Of a stretch of 64,000 nt of DNA, positions 16,613 through 25,181 are shown piece after piece. The notes beneath the pieces are model-generated. The model was not told the DNA's origin and did not search any database. It worked only from the letters and a program-made list of their open reading frames with translations. A program made the position numbers and the translations under genes. The first letter of the stretch is position 1. Each line of letters begins with the position of its first letter. Origin of the DNA: JBAXTZ01 sp037129925 (lineage in GTDB: Bacteria; Bacillota; Negativicutes; JBAXTZ01); contig JBAXTZ010000008.1 in NCBI GenBank assembly GCA_037129925.1, positions 21,806 to 85,805 of the forward strand, read 5' to 3'.

Positions 16613-17881
16613 TTAGTCTTCGAAGTGTTCACGGCTAATCTGAGCGCCAACGTTACGCAATTTATTTACCAGTCGGTCATAGCCGCGGTCAATATGATGA
16701 ATATTTCCGACAGAAGTTTCTCCGGTCGCTGCTAATCCTGCCAAAATCATTGCCGCCCCAGCTCGCAAATCGGTGGCTTTAACTGAGCAACCGGTGAGTT
16801 CTTTTACGCCGGTTGTATACGCGCTATGTCCTTCAATATGAACATTGGCGCCCATACGCTTAAATTCGTCTACATGCATAAAGCGATTTTCGAAAACAGT
16901 CTCGGTAACACAACTCTTTCCCTCAGCCAACGTCATGAGCGCCATGAACTGTGCCTGCATATCAGTTGGAAATCCCGGATAAGGCAAAGTCGTGACATCG
17001 ACTGCCCGATAACTATCTGCACCGGTCACGGTTACACCAAAGACATCTTCTTCAATCCGAACTCCAGCTTCACGTAGTTTGGCAATTACCGGTACTAAAT
17101 GCTCGCACAACACGTTTTCCAACCGCAGCTGACCGCGGGTAATGGCGGCGGCAATCATATAGGTTCCTGCCTCAATCCGGTCAGGGATAATAGTGTGATT
17201 TGTTCCGTGAAGCTTAGTAACCCCGTCGATACGGATAACATTAGTTCCTGCGCCACGAACACGCGCGCCCATTGTGTTTAAGCAGTTCGCAAGGTCGACA
17301 ATTTCCGGTTCCTTGGCAGCGTTTTCAATAAGAGTAGTACCGCTCGCCAAAGTTGCAGCCATCATGATGTTTTCTGTAGCGCCAACGCTTGGGAAATCTA
17401 AATAAATATTATTGCCAGTCAAACCGTTTGGCGCAACTGCCTCAATAGTTCCGTAGTCCAGAGTAATCTTCGCGCCAAGCGCTTCAAATCCCTTCAGGTG
17501 TAAATCCATCGGACGGCTACCGATCGCACAGCCGCCGGGCAAAGCTATTCTGCACCGCCCGAATCGGGCGAGCAGTGGCCCTAATATTAAATTGGAAGCC
17601 CGCATTTTTCGAACCAGTTCATAAGGCGCTTCCAAACTGCTGATTTTCGAGCTGTCAATTGTTAGTGTTTCACGCTCAACATCAAAATGTACCGGCGCTC
17701 CCAGATGACGAATGACATCCGAAATCGTATTTACATCGCACAGATTAGCAACTTCTTCCAAAACACTCGGTGTTTCTCCTAACAAAACAGCCGGTATTAT
17801 TGTCAGAACTGCGTTTTTGGCGCCGCTGATTTTTATCGTCCCATTTAGCGGCGTTCCGCCACGAATGATTAGCTTTTCCAA
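16613..17881 (-). CDS. murA: UDP-N-acetylglucosamine 1-carboxyvinyltransferase
   Basis: First committed step of peptidoglycan precursor synthesis: transfer of enolpyruvate from PEP to UDP-GlcNAc. The 422-residue product has the EPSP-synthase fold with GAKNAVL (20-26, the Lys-Asn pair), the mobile loop ALPGGCAIGSRPMDLHL with catalytic Cys118 (equivalent to E. coli Cys115, the fosfomycin target, so no Asp substitution), and PYPGFPTDMQAQ. Start is TTG at 17881 with GGAGG six bases upstream. It follows the atp operon terminator, the common Clostridia order. A possible promoter is TTGTTA and TAATAT with a 16-base spacer in the 60 bases upstream. Confidence 0.96.
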   Translation of the reverse strand: MEKLIIRGGTPLNGTIKISGAKNAVLTIIPAVLLGETPSVLEEVANLCDVNTISDVIRHLGAPVHFDVERETLTIDSSKISSLEAPYELVRKMRASNLILGPLLARFGRCRIALPGGCAIGSRPMDLHLKGFEALGAKITLDYGTIEAVAPNGLTGNNIYLDFPSVGATENIMMAATLASGTTLIENAAKEPEIVDLANCLNTMGARVRGAGTNVIRIDGVTKLHGTNHTIIPDRIEAGTYMIAAAITRGQLRLENVLCEHLVPVIAKLREAGVRIEEDVFGVTVTGADSYRAVDVTTLPYPGFPTDMQAQFMALMTLAEGKSCVTETVFENRFMHVDEFKRMGANVHIEGHSAYTTGVKELTGCSVKATDLRAGAAMILAGLAATGETSVGNIHHIDRGYDRLVNKLRNVGAQISREHFED

Positions 17882-17949
17882 CTATACCCTCCTAAGTCCA
17901 AGTAAGTAGGGATATTACCATCATAGTTTAACCTAACAAGTGTAATTTT

Positions 17950-17990
17950 TCAAACAAAATATCCGTCCGCATAGAAAACGGACGGATATG
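17950..17990 (-). terminator. Rho-independent terminator of the atp operon
   Basis: Perfect 11-bp stem ATATCCGTCCG (17959-17969) with CGGACGGATAT (17979-17989), nine-base loop, then TTTTGTTTG on the minus strand. It starts eight bases after the atpC stop. Confidence 0.88.
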
Positions 17991-17996
17991 ATTTAA

Positions 17997-18404
17997 TTAG
18001 TGTTTTGCCGTTACAATGCTTAGCCGTACTTGAGCTCGTTTGCGTGCATGGCGCCAAATTTCAATTTCGCGTTCATCAGTTGTTTTCTCAAGTTCCGCTT
18101 CGGCCTTTGCCAACGCTCTCTTTGATCTGCCAACATCGACATTCTCTGCTAATTCAGCTGTTGCAGTCATAATAACTATTTTACCATCACTGACATTCAT
18201 TATTCCGCCACTAATAGCCATTTTGTGTTCACCTTCAGACGTTAGTATACGCAATGACCAAATGTCCAACGCGGCTACCAACGGTACATGACCGGGTAAT
18301 ATTCCGACATCGCCATCCAATGCCCGAGCAATAACCATATTAACATCACCGGAAAAAGCCGAACGCGACGGAGTAATTACATCTAATCTAATTGTACTGG
18401 CCAT
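17997..18404 (-). CDS. atpC: F1F0 ATP synthase subunit epsilon
   Basis: Epsilon subunit of F1, part of the central stalk and inhibitor of ATP hydrolysis. The 135-residue product has the N-terminal beta-sandwich (RLDVITPSRSAFSGDV, DGDVGILPGHVPLVAAL, AISGGIMNVSDGKIVIMTATAEL) and the C-terminal two-helix domain (KRALAKAEAELEKTTDEREIEIWRHARKRAQVRL positions 88-125). It is the last gene of the atp operon, three bases after atpD, followed by a strong terminator. Confidence 0.95.
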   Translation of the reverse strand: MASTIRLDVITPSRSAFSGDVNMVIARALDGDVGILPGHVPLVAALDIWSLRILTSEGEHKMAISGGIMNVSDGKIVIMTATAELAENVDVGRSKRALAKAEAELEKTTDEREIEIWRHARKRAQVRLSIVTAKH

Positions 18405-18407
18405 TGA

Positions 18408-19817
18408 TTACGCCCCCTTTAATTTTCGCGCCTCTTCAACCGCGTCATCAATAGTGCCAACCATCAGAAAAGCTTGTTCCGGCAAACCATCATGCTTGCC
18501 TTCCAATATTTCTTTAAAGCCGCGAATGGATTCTTTTAGCGAAACATATTTGCCTTTCATGCCGGTAAACTGCTCGGCAACAAAAAACGGTTGGCTAAAG
18601 AAACGTTCCATTTTTCGAGCGCGAGAAACAATAGCCTTGTCTTCGTCGCTCAACTCTTCCATACCGAGAATGGCAATAATATCCTGTAGCTCTTTATAGC
18701 GTTGCAATACTGCCTGAACTCCGCGGGCAACGTTATAATGCTCTTCGCCAACGATATTCGGATCAAGCATCCGTGAAGTTGAATCCAACGGGTCAACAGC
18801 TGGATAAATTCCCTTTTCAGTGATCGCGCGATTCAAAACTGTTTTGGCATCGAGATGGGTAAATGTCGCGGCTGGCGCCGGGTCAGTCAAGTCATCGGCC
18901 GGCACGTAAACTGCTTGCACCGAAGTAACGGAACCGGTTTTCGTCGAAGTAATTCGTTCTTCAAGCGAGCCGATATCAGTTGCCAACGTCGGTTGATAAC
19001 CAACTGCTGACGGCATCCGGCCAAGTGTAGCTGACACTTCCGAACCAGCTTGAATAAATCGGAATATATTGTCGATAAATAACAACACGTCCTGCCCCTG
19101 CGTATCGCGGAAATATTCCGCCATCGTCAAGCCGGTCAACGCCACTCGCATACGCGCGCCTGGTGGTTCATTCATCTGCCCGAACACCATTGCAGTTTTG
19201 TTAATAACTCCGGACTCGGTCATCTCTACCCACAGGTCGTTTCCTTCACGAGTACGCTCGCCAACACCGGTGAATACAGAATAGCCACCATGTTCAGTTG
19301 CAATGTTACGAATCAATTCCTGAATCAAAACAGTTTTACCAACACCGGCGCCGCCGAATAAACCAATTTTACCGCCTTTTGAATACGGCGCAATTAAGTC
19401 GATGACTTTGATTCCGGTCTCCAAAATCGTTGCGGAAGTGTCGAGGTCTTCAAATTTCGGAGCCTCTCGATGAATTGGCCATAAGGCATCGGCGACAATT
19501 TCCGCCGGATTATCATCAATAGCTTGACCGAGTACATTAAATACCCGTCCCAAACAACCAGCGCCAACTGGTACGCGAATCGGTTCACCAGTATCAATTA
19601 CTTCAGTGCCTCTGGTAAGACCGTCGGTAGAAGACATGGATATACAGCGTACGACATTATCCCCTAAATGCTGCATAACTTCTGCAACAAGGTTAATTGG
19701 AAACTCTTTGCTATCGCTCACAACTTTTAAAGCAGTATAAATCGCCGGCAGATGTTCTGATCTAAATTCGACGTCAATTACCGGACCGATTACTTGTGTT
19801 ACTTTACCTTTATTCAA
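18408..19817 (-). CDS. atpD: F1F0 ATP synthase subunit beta
   Basis: Catalytic subunit of F1. The 469-residue product has the P-loop GGAGVGKT (155-162), the catalytic glutamate region GERTREGNDL (about 186-195), LLFIDNIFRF Walker B and the C-terminal MEELSDEDK version of the DELSEED loop that touches gamma. Length and motifs are normal. Preceded by AGGAGG and 35 bases from atpG. Confidence 0.98.
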   Translation of the reverse strand: MNKGKVTQVIGPVIDVEFRSEHLPAIYTALKVVSDSKEFPINLVAEVMQHLGDNVVRCISMSSTDGLTRGTEVIDTGEPIRVPVGAGCLGRVFNVLGQAIDDNPAEIVADALWPIHREAPKFEDLDTSATILETGIKVIDLIAPYSKGGKIGLFGGAGVGKTVLIQELIRNIATEHGGYSVFTGVGERTREGNDLWVEMTESGVINKTAMVFGQMNEPPGARMRVALTGLTMAEYFRDTQGQDVLLFIDNIFRFIQAGSEVSATLGRMPSAVGYQPTLATDIGSLEERITSTKTGSVTSVQAVYVPADDLTDPAPAATFTHLDAKTVLNRAITEKGIYPAVDPLDSTSRMLDPNIVGEEHYNVARGVQAVLQRYKELQDIIAILGMEELSDEDKAIVSRARKMERFFSQPFFVAEQFTGMKGKYVSLKESIRGFKEILEGKHDGLPEQAFLMVGTIDDAVEEARKLKGA

Positions 19818-19852
19818 GACTATTCCTCCTGCCAGACAACTTGCCTGAGCAA

Positions 19853-20869
19853 TTATTTTAGCGCTTCTGCGCCGGACACTATTTCCGCTAACTCATTAGT
19901 AATTGCAGCCTGACGGACTTTGTTATAGTTGAGTACTAACTCGGTAATCAACTCTTTAGCATTATCCGTAGCTGCGCCCATAGCTGTCATCCTTGAACCC
20001 AATTCACTGGCTGAACTTTGAGTGAGTGCAGTAAACAATAGCACTTCAACGTATCGCGGCATCAAATATTCAAATACACTTTGCGAATCAGGAGTGAAAA
20101 TCATATTGTGCTCGACATCGCCGACATCATTTCGTATTTCTACCGGCAACACTTGTATCGTAAGCGGGTTAGTGCGCACCGGCGAGTGAAATCTAGTGGC
20201 TACAACATATACTTCATCATACAACTCTGCTAAATAGCCTTCAATAACATCACGGGCAATTCGAGACGCGTCACTAAAAGTAGGTCGCTCGGAAAAACCA
20301 GTATATTCCCGTAAAACGTTGTAGTTGCGTTTCTTAAAATACTGAGTGGCTTTTTTGCCGACGGTGAATAAACAAACTTCTGCAGACCGACTTTTTTCGC
20401 TAAGCTTTGCAATCGCGTCATCAAGAAATTCGCCACCGGCGATTTTTCGATCGGCCCGCTGCGTAGTTCCGGCGGAACGTTTGATTCTGCGTCCGCCGAA
20501 TTTTGTCATTCGCGCCTCAGGGGCGTTGAACTTAGCCAGTTCTTCTTCGGCTGTAGCAATATGCTTAAGAACTTCCTTAAACAAATTTGAATTATATGCG
20601 CCTGCTAAGCCTTTGTCTGAACTTAACACTACGAAAGCTACCCGTTCCGGCGTTCTCTTCGCCAAAAACGGATGGTCAACAATATCGTTACACGATGCAA
20701 TCATGCTCGAAATAGTACGCACGACCGTCACACCATATGGAAAGCTTGTAGCCGCCCGCTCCTGCGCCCGGCGCAACCTGGATGCCGCAATCATTTCCAT
20801 AGCGTTAGTAATCTTGAAAATACTCTGGACGCTACGGATGCGGAGACGAATATCCCTTGCACTCGCCAT
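19853..20869 (-). CDS. atpG: F1F0 ATP synthase subunit gamma, with an internal insertion
   Basis: Rotor shaft of F1. The 338-residue product is about 50 residues longer than the usual 285. The N-terminal helix (DIRLRIRSVQSIFKITNAMEMIAASRL positions 6-32) and C-terminal helix (SELGSRMTAMGAATDNAKELI positions about 295-315) are canonical, as is VVLSSDKGLAGAYNSNLFKEV (80-100). Between that helix and the next strand (EVCLFTVGKKATQYF, from 164) E. coli gamma has fewer than ten residues, but here about 50-55 are inserted (about 108-160), rich in Lys/Arg (FGGRRIKRSAG, TQRADRKIAGG). The insertion lies in the Rossmann-like domain exposed at the foot of F1 and contains no cysteine, so it is not a plant-type redox loop. 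The frame is unbroken. Confidence 0.95.
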   Translation of the reverse strand: MASARDIRLRIRSVQSIFKITNAMEMIAASRLRRAQERAATSFPYGVTVVRTISSMIASCNDIVDHPFLAKRTPERVAFVVLSSDKGLAGAYNSNLFKEVLKHIATAEEELAKFNAPEARMTKFGGRRIKRSAGTTQRADRKIAGGEFLDDAIAKLSEKSRSAEVCLFTVGKKATQYFKKRNYNVLREYTGFSERPTFSDASRIARDVIEGYLAELYDEVYVVATRFHSPVRTNPLTIQVLPVEIRNDVGDVEHNMIFTPDSQSVFEYLMPRYVEVLLFTALTQSSASELGSRMTAMGAATDNAKELITELVLNYNKVRQAAITNELAEIVSGAEALK

Positions 20870-20875
20870 GATTCA

Positions 20876-22414
20876 TCACCTCACATCTGTTGAAGCGCTA
20901 TGCGTATCAGCCACAAAAGAATCGGTAAACTCTTTTATTGCCTTTTTCAAAGTTTCTTCACAATCATCGTCCAAAACTTTTTTCTCGCGAATCGATTTCA
21001 ATACTTCGGCATAGTTCGCACGCAAAAAGCGCAAGAAACCGTCTTCAAATTTCAGCACAGCCTCAACCGGAACAACATCCAAATATCGATTAACTCCACA
21101 ATAGATGATTGCCACCTGTTCTTCAACCGGCATTGGTCGATATTGAGCTTGCTTTAACAACTCAGTCATACGCCGACCAAGGTCTAGCTGCATGGTCGTG
21201 GCCTTATCTAAATCGGAGCCAAATTGAGCAAATGCTGCCAATTCTCGAAATTGCGCCATAGTCATCCGCAACCGTCCGGCTACTTGTTTCATAGCTTTTA
21301 TTTGCGCTGAACCACCAACGCGAGAAACAGAAATACCGGCGTTTACCGCTGGGCGAATACCCGAGTAAAATAATTCGCTCTCGAGAAATATCTGTCCATC
21401 AGTAATCGAAATAACATTTGTCGGAATATATGCCGATACGTCTCCGGCTTGGGTTTCGATTATCGGCAAAGCCGTTAATGAGCCTGAACCCATTTCTTTA
21501 GACAATTTCGCTGCTCGCTCTAATAAACGGGAGTGTAAATAAAAAACGTCGCCCGGATAAGCTTCGCGCCCGGGTGGTCGTCTAAGCAACAATGACATCG
21601 CACGATACGCCTGAGCGTGCTTGGATAAATCATCATATACGCACAACGCATGCTGTCCTTTAAACATGAAGTATTCACCCATTGCGCAACCGGCATAAGG
21701 GGCAATATACTGCAACGGAGCGCTGTCAGCTGCCGATGCGACAACAACTATTGAGTGCGCCATAGCGCCATTTTCTTCCAAAATATTTACTAAGCGCGCA
21801 ACGGTTGATGCCTTTTGACCAATTGCTACATAAATACAAATAACACCTAAACCGTTTTGGTTGATAATTGTATCAATCGCAATCGCTGTCTTTCCGGTTT
21901 GGCGGTCGCCGATGATCAGCTCGCGCTGCCCTCTGCCAATTGGTATCATCGAGTCTATAGCTTTAATACCGGTTTGTAGCGGCTCGCGTACTGATTGTCG
22001 CTTGGAGATACCTGGTGCCAAAAATTCCATCGGGCGATACTCGGTAATGTTAATCGGACCCTTCCCATCAATAGGCTGTCCCAAGGCATCCACTACCCTG
22101 CCGATCAAAGCTTCGCCAACAGGAACAGATATTATTTTTCCGGTGCGCCGAACTGTGTCCTGCTCTTTTACTATTTCCTCACCACCGAGCAGAACTGCGC
22201 CGACATGTTCTTCTTCCAGATTAAGAACCAAACCGAAAACGTTATTAGGAAATTCCAATAACTCTCCTGCCATCGCTTTACTAAGACCATAAATTCGGGC
22301 AACTCCGTCACCAACTGAAATTACAGTACCAACTTCATCAATGCTGATTTCGGCGCTGTAATTTTCTATTTGCTGTTTTAAAATCGCAGTAATTTCTTCA
22401 GGTCTAATATTCAT
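20876..22414 (-). CDS. atpA: F1F0 ATP synthase subunit alpha
   Basis: Non-catalytic nucleotide-binding subunit of F1. The 512-residue product has GDRQTGKT P-loop (169-176), the alpha signature PGREAYPGDVFYLHSRLLERAAK with PAVNAGISVSRVGGSAQ, and the arginine finger in VSRVGG. The C-terminus extends slightly with FVADTHSASTDVR. Six bases separate it from atpG. Confidence 0.98.
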   Translation of the reverse strand: MNIRPEEITAILKQQIENYSAEISIDEVGTVISVGDGVARIYGLSKAMAGELLEFPNNVFGLVLNLEEEHVGAVLLGGEEIVKEQDTVRRTGKIISVPVGEALIGRVVDALGQPIDGKGPINITEYRPMEFLAPGISKRQSVREPLQTGIKAIDSMIPIGRGQRELIIGDRQTGKTAIAIDTIINQNGLGVICIYVAIGQKASTVARLVNILEENGAMAHSIVVVASAADSAPLQYIAPYAGCAMGEYFMFKGQHALCVYDDLSKHAQAYRAMSLLLRRPPGREAYPGDVFYLHSRLLERAAKLSKEMGSGSLTALPIIETQAGDVSAYIPTNVISITDGQIFLESELFYSGIRPAVNAGISVSRVGGSAQIKAMKQVAGRLRMTMAQFRELAAFAQFGSDLDKATTMQLDLGRRMTELLKQAQYRPMPVEEQVAIIYCGVNRYLDVVPVEAVLKFEDGFLRFLRANYAEVLKSIREKKVLDDDCEETLKKAIKEFTDSFVADTHSASTDVR

Positions 22415-22446
22415 CTGCCGTTATCACCTCTTCAGGCCCCTGCCTG

Positions 22447-22986
22447 TTATTTTCCATTTAACAATGTTTTGATGTTCTCCAAGCGGCGTTTAATGGTTCC
22501 ATCATAACACACATCATCAACGCGCAATGAAAAGCCGCCAATAATTGAAACATCAACAACTTGCTCAATTATCGACGTTTTTCCGGTTAACTGTTTAATG
22601 CGGTCAGCAATCACTGCCACGGCGGAATCTGCCAATCGCTCAGCAGTAATAAGTTGACCAACTAAAAGATTTCGCTCGTCGTTTGCATAGGCTTTGTAAA
22701 GTCGGACTATATCATAAATGCAGTCTTCACGCCGCTTTTCAGCAAGAACTTTTAAAAACGATACAAATATATTCGAGCAGTTTTTAGAAAATATTGCTTC
22801 AAATACATTGATTTTGGTCTTTACCGAAATTCCGGGATTAAAAAACATCGCCGCAAAATCCTTATCAGCTGAGAAAATTTCAGCTAAAGCCATTAACTCT
22901 TTTTCGACAGTATCAAGCAAACCTTTTTCCTTCGCAGCCGCACAAAGAGCTCGGGCATATTTCGGCGAAACTTGGTTAGTTGACAT
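22447..22986 (-). CDS. atpH: F1F0 ATP synthase subunit delta
   Basis: Peripheral-stalk subunit (OSCP) that joins the b subunits to the top of F1. The product is 179 residues, starting MSTNQVSPKYARALCAAAKEKG, the usual delta N-terminal helix pattern, with FLKVLAEKRREDCIYDIVRLYKAY mid-protein and a C-terminal IIGGFSLRVDDVCYDGTIKRRL motif. ATG at 22986 follows the atpF stop by one base with AGGTGAG inside the atpF end as ribosome binding site; a longer TTG-like start at 23007 is unlikely. Confidence 0.95.
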   Translation of the reverse strand: MSTNQVSPKYARALCAAAKEKGLLDTVEKELMALAEIFSADKDFAAMFFNPGISVKTKINVFEAIFSKNCSNIFVSFLKVLAEKRREDCIYDIVRLYKAYANDERNLLVGQLITAERLADSAVAVIADRIKQLTGKTSIIEQVVDVSIIGGFSLRVDDVCYDGTIKRRLENIKTLLNGK

Positions 22987-22987
22987 T

Positions 22988-23482
22988 TTACTCACCTGCC
23001 GAATCAAAATTAAGCTTGCTTACATAATCATTGATCATGCGCTCATTATCGGCAACATTGATTTCGCGCCCTAGTACTTTTGCCGCGCAATCAATGCTTA
23101 AGCTGACGATTTGCGAACGAACTTCCAAAAACATTTTTTCGCGTTCGCGGGCGATTTCTTCTTGAACCTGTTTTAGAAGTTTTGCATTTTCCGACCTGGT
23201 AATGTTTAATACATCGTCCTTGGCGGATTCTGCCTGTTGCACAGCCTTATCCAAAATCTGTTGCGCTTGTTTACGGGCATCGTTTAGTTGACGCTGATAG
23301 TCACGTTTCAACTCCTCGGCCAAATTGCGATCTTTTTCAGCATTATCCAAATCATTGGCGATTTTGTCCGAACGCTCCTGCATCATTTTCATGATCGGCT
23401 TATATGCAATAAATGAAAGAATTACCACCATCAACAAAAAATTGATTATTTGCACGACAATCGTGCCGTTAATATCTAACAA
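22988..23482 (-). CDS. atpF: F1F0 ATP synthase subunit b
   Basis: Peripheral stalk subunit of 164 residues: one N-terminal membrane helix (about 6-27, VVQIINFLLMVVILSFIAYKP) and a long charged coiled coil (about 30-150) as expected for b. A single atpF gene is present. Preceded by GGGGGG purines ahead of the start and 42 bases from atpE. Confidence 0.95.
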   Translation of the reverse strand: MLDINGTIVVQIINFLLMVVILSFIAYKPIMKMMQERSDKIANDLDNAEKDRNLAEELKRDYQRQLNDARKQAQQILDKAVQQAESAKDDVLNITRSENAKLLKQVQEEIAREREKMFLEVRSQIVSLSIDCAAKVLGREINVADNERMINDYVSKLNFDSAGE

Positions 23483-23524
23483 AGTTTCCCCCCCTTTGCT
23501 TGGTTTGGGATTATGAACAGAAAA

Positions 23525-23776
23525 TTACTTCGCAAGCGGATTAGCGTATAACAAGATGAAGGCGATAACGACCGCGATAATTGGCACTGCCTCAATCAAA
23601 CCAACTGAGATCAGCATGTTAGTAAGAATTGTACCTTTGGCTTCAGGTTGACGTGCCATGCTCTCGACTGCTTTACTAGTTACCAATCCGTCACCGATAC
23701 CTGCGCCGATTGCGGCTAGTCCGACCACGATTGCTGCTGCGATTGCAGTTGCTCCGGCAATAATTGCATGCTCCAT
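23525..23776 (-). CDS. atpE: F1F0 ATP synthase subunit c (proton type)
   Basis: Rotor-ring subunit of 83 residues with two membrane helices and the polar loop ARQPEA (41-46). The ion-binding residue is Glu62 in LIEAVPIIAVVIAF. Sodium-type rings carry Gln in helix 1 and Glu-Ser-Thr in helix 2; here the equivalent places are Asp29 (GIGDG) and Glu-Ala-Val, so I read it as proton-coupled. Preceded by AGGAGG; 58 bases from atpB. Confidence 0.96.
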   Translation of the reverse strand: MEHAIIAGATAIAAAIVVGLAAIGAGIGDGLVTSKAVESMARQPEAKGTILTNMLISVGLIEAVPIIAVVIAFILLYANPLAK

Positions 23777-23834
23777 AAGTAGAAAATCCTCCTAAATAAT
23801 AATTATATGCTTGTCCGTCAATGACGGTCAAAAC

Positions 23835-24542
23835 CTAGTGAACGTCTTCTGCGAAAGACTCCGACAAATAAGATATTGTAAGCAAAGTAAATACAAACGC
23901 TTGAACTCCGGCAACAAACAAGCTAAACATCATCCAGACAATCGTTGGCACCGGGAACCAAGTAGGTAGAATTAAGTTCAAAACTATCAACAACACGTCA
24001 CCAGCGAGAATATTACCAAATAGACGCAAGGCAAGTGTCATGGGCTTTGCCACAGTTTCAATAATGTTTATCGGAAAAAAGAACACGAACGGTTTGAAAT
24101 AATGCTTGAAATAATTTCCCAGCCCATGCTTGAAAATCATCATCCCGTTCACAAAAATAAACACGAACAACGCCAATCCCGCCGTGGTATTAATATCGCT
24201 TGTCGGCGCTTCTAATATCGGAATGGCGCTCATAAGGTTGCAAGATACAATAAAAAGAAATAAAGTCGCGACGTAGGGTAAAACGGATCGCCCTTTAGGT
24301 CCTAAAGAACCATCGACCAAACCGGCAATGAATTCCAGGAACGATTCAAAAAAATTCTGCGCGCCCCGTGGTTTGAGCTGAAGTTTTCTCGTTGCCATTA
24401 TTGCAAAGATAATAACCAACACCATCGCAAACCAAGTAGTGACAATGGTATCCAGATTGAACGACACATTACCAAAGTGCACTACATCATGCACTCCAAT
24501 CTCATTTGGACTATAGTTAGTAAATAACCCTTTTTCAGCCAT
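23835..24542 (-). CDS. atpB: F1F0 ATP synthase subunit a
   Basis: Stator channel subunit of 235 residues with five or more membrane helices. The essential arginine is Arg173 in MTLALRLFGNILAGD; PYVATLFLFIVSCNLMSAIP matches the third-helix region and VAGVQAFVFTLLTISYL the last. Start ATG has GAGG upstream and lies three bases from atpI. Confidence 0.96.
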   Translation of the reverse strand: MAEKGLFTNYSPNEIGVHDVVHFGNVSFNLDTIVTTWFAMVLVIIFAIMATRKLQLKPRGAQNFFESFLEFIAGLVDGSLGPKGRSVLPYVATLFLFIVSCNLMSAIPILEAPTSDINTTAGLALFVFIFVNGMMIFKHGLGNYFKHYFKPFVFFFPINIIETVAKPMTLALRLFGNILAGDVLLIVLNLILPTWFPVPTIVWMMFSLFVAGVQAFVFTLLTISYLSESFAEDVH

Positions 24543-24545
24543 AAT

Positions 24546-24929
24546 TTACCTCCGAGTAAACTCCTTGAGTCCTTTTTTAATTAGTACAAGTGAATAAATC
24601 TTGTTGCCAATTGGTGTAACCATAATACCAAGTAATACAGCAAGCGGATCGAGTCCGCTCTTTATCAATACAGCGATTGCAATGAACATAAAAAACAGCC
24701 GTAATACCAATCCACGAACCATATAAGCTACGGATTTCTTTCCGGGCGCGACTTTGGCGATTCGATTGCGCAACATCACAAAATACACCGCGCTCACTAC
24801 ACCACCTAAAAAAAACGCTAATAATCCTAACATTGAAAAAAAGTAGTACGCGATAATTGCAAACGCCACCGCAACGACCAAAGATGTACAAACAATTCCC
24901 CGGGCAACCGTTTCCTGTTCAAAAATCAC
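24546..24929 (-). CDS. atpI: ATP synthase subunit I (AtpI)
   Basis: Small membrane protein of 127 residues that helps assemble the c-ring in Bacillota. Four hydrophobic segments are visible (GIVCTSLVVAVAFAIIAYYF; LGLLAFFLGGVVSAVYFVML; LVLRLFFMFIAIAVLI; LAVLLGIMVTPIGNKIYSLV) with the basic loop RNRIAKVAPGKKS between helices 2 and 3, the PF03899 layout. GTG at 24929 is preferred: it overlaps the stop of the preceding gene by four bases (GTGA). A much longer open frame reaching 25160 only reads the upstream gene in another frame and is not real N-terminal sequence. Confidence 0.85.
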   Translation of the reverse strand: MIFEQETVARGIVCTSLVVAVAFAIIAYYFFSMLGLLAFFLGGVVSAVYFVMLRNRIAKVAPGKKSVAYMVRGLVLRLFFMFIAIAVLIKSGLDPLAVLLGIMVTPIGNKIYSLVLIKKGLKEFTRR

Positions 24930-25126
24930 GTTGTCATTAACCTCTTGTACACTGAATAAAGCGTAGCGACAAAACCTAACACAGCAAACACAATCGTGAA
25001 TAGCGGCGAAGTGCACCACCATCCGTCGATGAACCAACCAAAAAACAATGACACAACTATCATAACCGCTGACTGTACAGCTAAAGATGCTGCAAGACCA
25101 TAGTCTACAATACTCTTCTTTTCCAC
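24926..25126 (-). CDS. AtpZ/AtpI-like small membrane protein
   Basis: Two-helix protein of 66 residues (LAASLAVQSAVMIVVSLFFGWFIDGW and LFTIVFAVLGFVATLYSVYKRL), matching the AtpZ-type proteins placed first in many Bacillota atp operons and proposed to help c-ring assembly or divalent cation uptake. The TSPLF segment between the helices is typical. GTG at 25126 is the likely start; no ribosome binding site precedes it and the -10 element lies only seven bases upstream. It overlaps atpI by four bases. Confidence 0.78.
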   Translation of the reverse strand: MEKKSIVDYGLAASLAVQSAVMIVVSLFFGWFIDGWWCTSPLFTIVFAVLGFVATLYSVYKRLMTT

Positions 25127-25133
25127 GTTTTTG

Positions 25134-25142
25134 ATTATAACA
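25134..25142 (-). promoter_or_regulatory. Extended -10 promoter element before the atp operon
   Basis: TGTTATAAT on the minus strand: TG, one base, then a perfect TATAAT (25134-25139). A TTGACA is present but only eight bases away, too near to be its -35. Transcription would start about seven bases on, almost at the GTG of the first atp gene, so the message would be leaderless. Confidence 0.4.
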
Positions 25143-25181
25143 CAGAATGTCAACACGCACTACAAAAACGCACGCATATAT

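Noticed and set aside
23525..23776. Sodium-type c-ring
   Set aside because: The Na signature (helix-1 Gln and helix-2 Glu-Ser-Thr) is absent: Asp29 and Glu62-Ala-Val are found.
24930..25160. A long N-terminal extension of atpI in the open frame to 25160
   Set aside because: It overlaps the AtpZ-like gene in another frame, has no ribosome binding site and reads cysteine-rich nonsense; the GTGA overlap start at 24929 fits better.
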